20,804 nucleotides of DNA from contig CALDHX010000028.1 in NCBI GenBank assembly GCA_937901525.1, positions 1-20,804 of the forward strand, read 5' to 3'. Every line of letters starts with the position of its first letter. The stretch's first letter is position 1. Below the pieces are notes generated by a model that had not been told where the DNA came from, searched no databases, and was given only the letters and a program-made list of their open reading frames with translations. Shown here in pieces: positions 20,720 through 20,804 of this stretch. The position numbers and the translations under genes were made by a program. The DNA is from an uncultured Bacteroidales bacterium (lineage in GTDB: Bacteria; Bacteroidota; Bacteroidia; Bacteroidales; P3).

Positions 20720-20804
20720 TTAAATTTTGATTACTTTCTTGGTTGTAATCTTTTTATCATTTATCAATCTTAGATAATAAATTCCAGAAGGTAAGGCTTC
20801 AATA
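20720..20804 (-). CDS. C-terminus of a second T9SS cargo protein, cut by the window edge
   Basis: Only the last 28 codons are inside the window. They read IEALPSGIYYLRLINDKK, then ITTKKVIKI and a stop, that is, the end of a type A T9SS sorting domain almost identical to the end of the neighbouring BspA-like protein. The stop is 12 bases before the start of that gene, so the two are probably one transcription unit and are tandem paralogues or at least share a homogenised sorting domain. The extent and N-terminal domains cannot be seen from this window. Confidence 0.85.
   Translation of the reverse strand, partial: IEALPSGIYYLRLINDKKITTKKVIKI
20727..20804. repeat. Near-identical sorting-domain DNA repeat, copy 2 (open at window edge)
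   Basis: Partner of 19161-19238, with 77 of 78 bases the same. Identity includes third codon positions, so it reflects recent copying or conversion and not protein-level constraint alone. Confidence 0.95.

Overview
Most of this window (about position 960 to the right end) is a stretch of an AT-rich Bacteroidota genome, probably Bacteroidales or a close relative. Several things point there. Upstream elements match the Bacteroidota -7 box TAnnTTTG, and I see no Shine-Dalgarno sites. The last genes carry the C-terminal sorting domain of type IX secretion (T9SS) cargo. There is a PorE-like TPR/beta-propeller/OmpA protein, an OmpH/Skp protein, many small outer-membrane barrels, and a purN, acpP-fabF-rnc neighbourhood. 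The first ~960 bases do not belong to the same kind of DNA. They are visibly richer in G+C, use different codons, and read as three spliced fragments (EF-Ts, a probable aldose 1-epimerase piece, a GNAT acetyltransferase) in one open frame. I read this as a chimeric contig end rather than a natural gene.

Layout. 2-966: the foreign-looking chimeric segment. 952-2390 (minus): a lipoprotein truncated by the chimeric junction, and a small secreted/membrane protein; both follow a near-identical ~33-base leader. 2391-3026: a gene-free stretch with a large rod-like RNA-type fold ending in a U-tract, a nested palindrome and a terminator. 3027-4529 (minus): two tandem paralogous outer-membrane barrel proteins. 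4634-5275 (plus): OmpH/Skp-like protein. 5334-5405 (minus): initiator tRNA-fMet. 5467-8055 (minus): large OmpA-family protein with a degenerate retropepsin-like tail. 8162-10175 (minus): thiL, a HAD hydrolase and a DivIC/FtsB-like protein, tightly packed. 10220-10900 (minus): another barrel protein. 11015-12094 (minus): butyrate kinase. 12373-14073 (plus): a TonB-receptor-like barrel, divergent from buk across a region with three phased 22-bp repeats. 14075-14641 (minus): purN. 14855-18989 (plus): acpP, fabF, rnc, lipA and a WD40-repeat lipoprotein in one run, closed by a strong terminator. 19154-20804 (minus): two adjacent T9SS cargo genes, the second only partly in the window.

How the genes fit together. 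The core run joins fatty-acid synthesis (ACP and KASII) to lipoate formation, which starts from an ACP-bound octanoyl chain. The cell-envelope genes (OmpH, OmpA/PorE-like, barrels, lipoproteins) and the T9SS cargo fit a Gram-negative Bacteroidota surface. Butyrate kinase suggests butyrate formation or use by an anaerobe, although its usual partner ptb is not in the window. No CRISPR array, defence system, prophage or transposase is visible. The most interesting unexplained signals are the structured element at 2475-2626, the retropepsin-like tail of the OmpA protein, the phased repeats beside buk, and the near-identical sorting-domain DNA of the last two genes.
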